64,000 nt of DNA, from assembly GCA_905221605.1 (NCBI GenBank), contig CAJNDS010002523.1, forward strand, positions 1,594,606 through 1,658,605, in the 5' to 3' direction. Positions 62,742 to 64,000 of this stretch are shown here, in pieces; the stretch's first letter is position 1, and each line of letters starts with the position of its first letter. The notes under the pieces are model-generated. The model was not told where the DNA came from, made no database searches, and saw nothing but the letters and a program-made list of their open reading frames with translations. This DNA is from Symbiodinium natans (taxonomy: Eukaryota > Sar > Dinophyceae > Suessiales > Symbiodiniaceae). Position numbers and translations under genes: made by a program.

Positions 62742-62749
62742 CTGTGGTG

Positions 62750-63690
62750 TAGGGTTTAGGGTTTAGGGTTTAGGGTTTAGGGTTTAGGGTTTAGGGTTTC
62801 GGGTTTAGGGTCTAGGGTCTAGGGTTTAGGGTTTAGGGTTGAGGGTTGAGGGTTTAGGGTTTACGGCTTAGGGTTGAGGGCTTTGGGGGTTAAGGGTTTA
62901 GGGTTTCACGGGTAGCCCCAATCCCTAAACCCCGAAGGGGTTTGAGGCCTCTTTAGGGAATAGATTCGAGGGCTGAAGGATTCAAGGGAGTAGGTTGGAC
63001 TGAAACGAACGCACAAGAACCCCATGAACTGATTATGATAAGAAAAAGCCCACTAACAAAAAAACAAAAACATCGGGCCGTTTATTAAGTATTATCAATG
63101 GTCCCTTTCTTCGCGGCTTGGTTTTCATGCGTACTGTTTGAGGCCAATCCTATGAACAACACACAAACGGCATGCAAATTTGGGGCTCAGGGTTTCAGGT
63201 CGTGGGGGCCTTCCGGTGTAGGGTTCGGGTTTAGGGTTTGGACAAAGTCTGACTGGAAAATGTCACTGGGTTCTCGATTTCGGCTGTATGACTCGGAAGT
63301 TGGGGGTGCTAGCCCTAAACCCTAAACCTTCTAAATCTGAACGCTATAAACCCTAAACCCCAAAACCCGAAAACCCTGCAGCCGGAAGCCGATGACAACT
63401 TGCGGGCCAAACTCACTGAGACTCCGGCACGCAAACCTGGGAAGCAGGGTTTAGGACGGTTAGGGTTTAGGGTTGAAGGCTTAGGGCTTAGGGTTAAAGG
63501 CTTAGGGTTTAGGGTTGCAGGCTTAGGGTTTAGGGTTGAAGGCTTAGGGTTTAGGGTTGAAGGCTTAGGGTTTAGGGTTGAAGTAGGGTTTAGGGGTTTC
63601 GGGCGGTTAGGGGTCAGGGCTGAAGGCTTAGGGCCCGGCTTAGGGCTTAGGGTTCTGGGTTGAGCATTGAGATGCGTGAGCCCTTTATTG
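62750..63690. repeat. Telomere-type tracts upstream of the visible exons
   Basis: TTTAGGG at 62750-62900, 63455-63660 (with GGGTTGAAGGCTTAGGGTTT higher-order units of about 21 bases). CCCTAAA at 63310-63370. The N-terminal bisphosphatase exons were not found here. Confidence 0.85.
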
Positions 63691-63693
63691 AAT

Positions 63694-63745
63694 TATAAAT
63701 ATAAATATATATATATATATATATATTTATCTATATATATATATG
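63694..63745. repeat. TA microsatellite
   Basis: Long TA run with a central TTTATCTA. Confidence 0.95.
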
Positions 63746-64000
63746 GGCATTTCCTCAAGTAGACCACTCCAAGAAGCCACATGAGCAGGTGGCCCTAAGT
63801 AGGCACAGGCGCGGCCAGCGAGACAGAAAGGCGGGGGAATATCCCGGCTCACTTGGACGCCACGGGTTGGACTTGATATGCCCATAATCAGGCCAAGGCC
63901 CCGAACATTGAGGAACATTGCTTAAGGCTTCCCATGCATAGGGTTTAGGGTTTATAGGGTTTTGGGCTTAGGGTTTAGGGTTCAGGGTTTAGGTTTTTCT
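63746..64000. other. Right window edge, unassigned
   Basis: About 190 bases of unique sequence with a minus-strand frame of no clear identity, then TTTAGGG units from 63938. Confidence 0.5.

Noticed and set aside
63375-63450. Possible upstream bisphosphatase exon (reads FACRSLSEFGPQVVI on the minus strand)
   Set aside because: The end could be spliced to FDPLDG in phase, but the peptide does not match the family's usual segment before FDPLDG, and it would leave extra residues.
12160-64000. The region is a true chromosome end (telomere)
   Set aside because: Tracts are short, occur in both orientations, are mixed with exons throughout and do not end in one long terminal array.
1-64000. tRNA or rRNA genes
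   Set aside because: I saw no tRNA-like cloverleaf or rRNA signature on either strand, though a structured search was not possible here.

Overview
The window looks like nuclear DNA of a photosynthetic dinoflagellate. The evidence is the gene content: a plastid-type fructose-1,6-bisphosphatase, a p25-alpha/TPPP protein, an intronless ubiquitin-like plus ankyrin gene and a member of a large dinoflagellate-type protein family. It is also the splice sites, which are mostly GC or GA donors with an acceptor AG followed by G, and the TTTAGGG/CCCTAAA telomere-type repeat, which is the plant/dinoflagellate version. Species cannot be named from the sequence.

Layout. Positions 1-5.84 kb (+ strand) hold fragments of an unrecognised charged protein and the exons of the dinoflagellate-type family gene. 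Positions 6.28-9.35 kb (- strand) hold an RNAi-type RNA-dependent RNA polymerase. Positions 9.6-12.06 kb are GC-rich minisatellites and a direct duplication. From 12.1 kb to the right end the DNA is dominated by hundreds of short TTTAGGG or CCCTAAA tracts in both orientations, with AT microsatellites, hairpin (MITE-like) elements and small unique islands of 20-120 bp.

The main result is that many of these islands are exons. Reading the minus strand from 62.74 kb to 19.73 kb, thirteen islands join in frame into the last 256 residues of a plastid-type fructose-1,6-bisphosphatase, with its stop codon. The 772 coding bases are spread over 43 kb. Ten further islands between 54.77 and 44.16 kb join in frame into a complete 177-residue p25-alpha protein. 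That gene lies inside the 31-kb seventh visible intron of the bisphosphatase gene, on the same strand. Most introns begin with TTTAGGG repeats just after the donor and end with CCCTAAA repeats just before the acceptor, so the two ends of one intron are complementary and could pair. No bisphosphatase intron I could place uses a GT donor. I could not assign the remaining islands (for example near 12.2, 12.8, 17.7, 27.6, 30.3, 38-43 kb) to known genes, but several have the same exon signature.

Limits: gene models were built by eye from translation and splice logic. No alignment, transcript or repeat search was run. An assembly error in such repetitive DNA could create or hide the nesting of genes.
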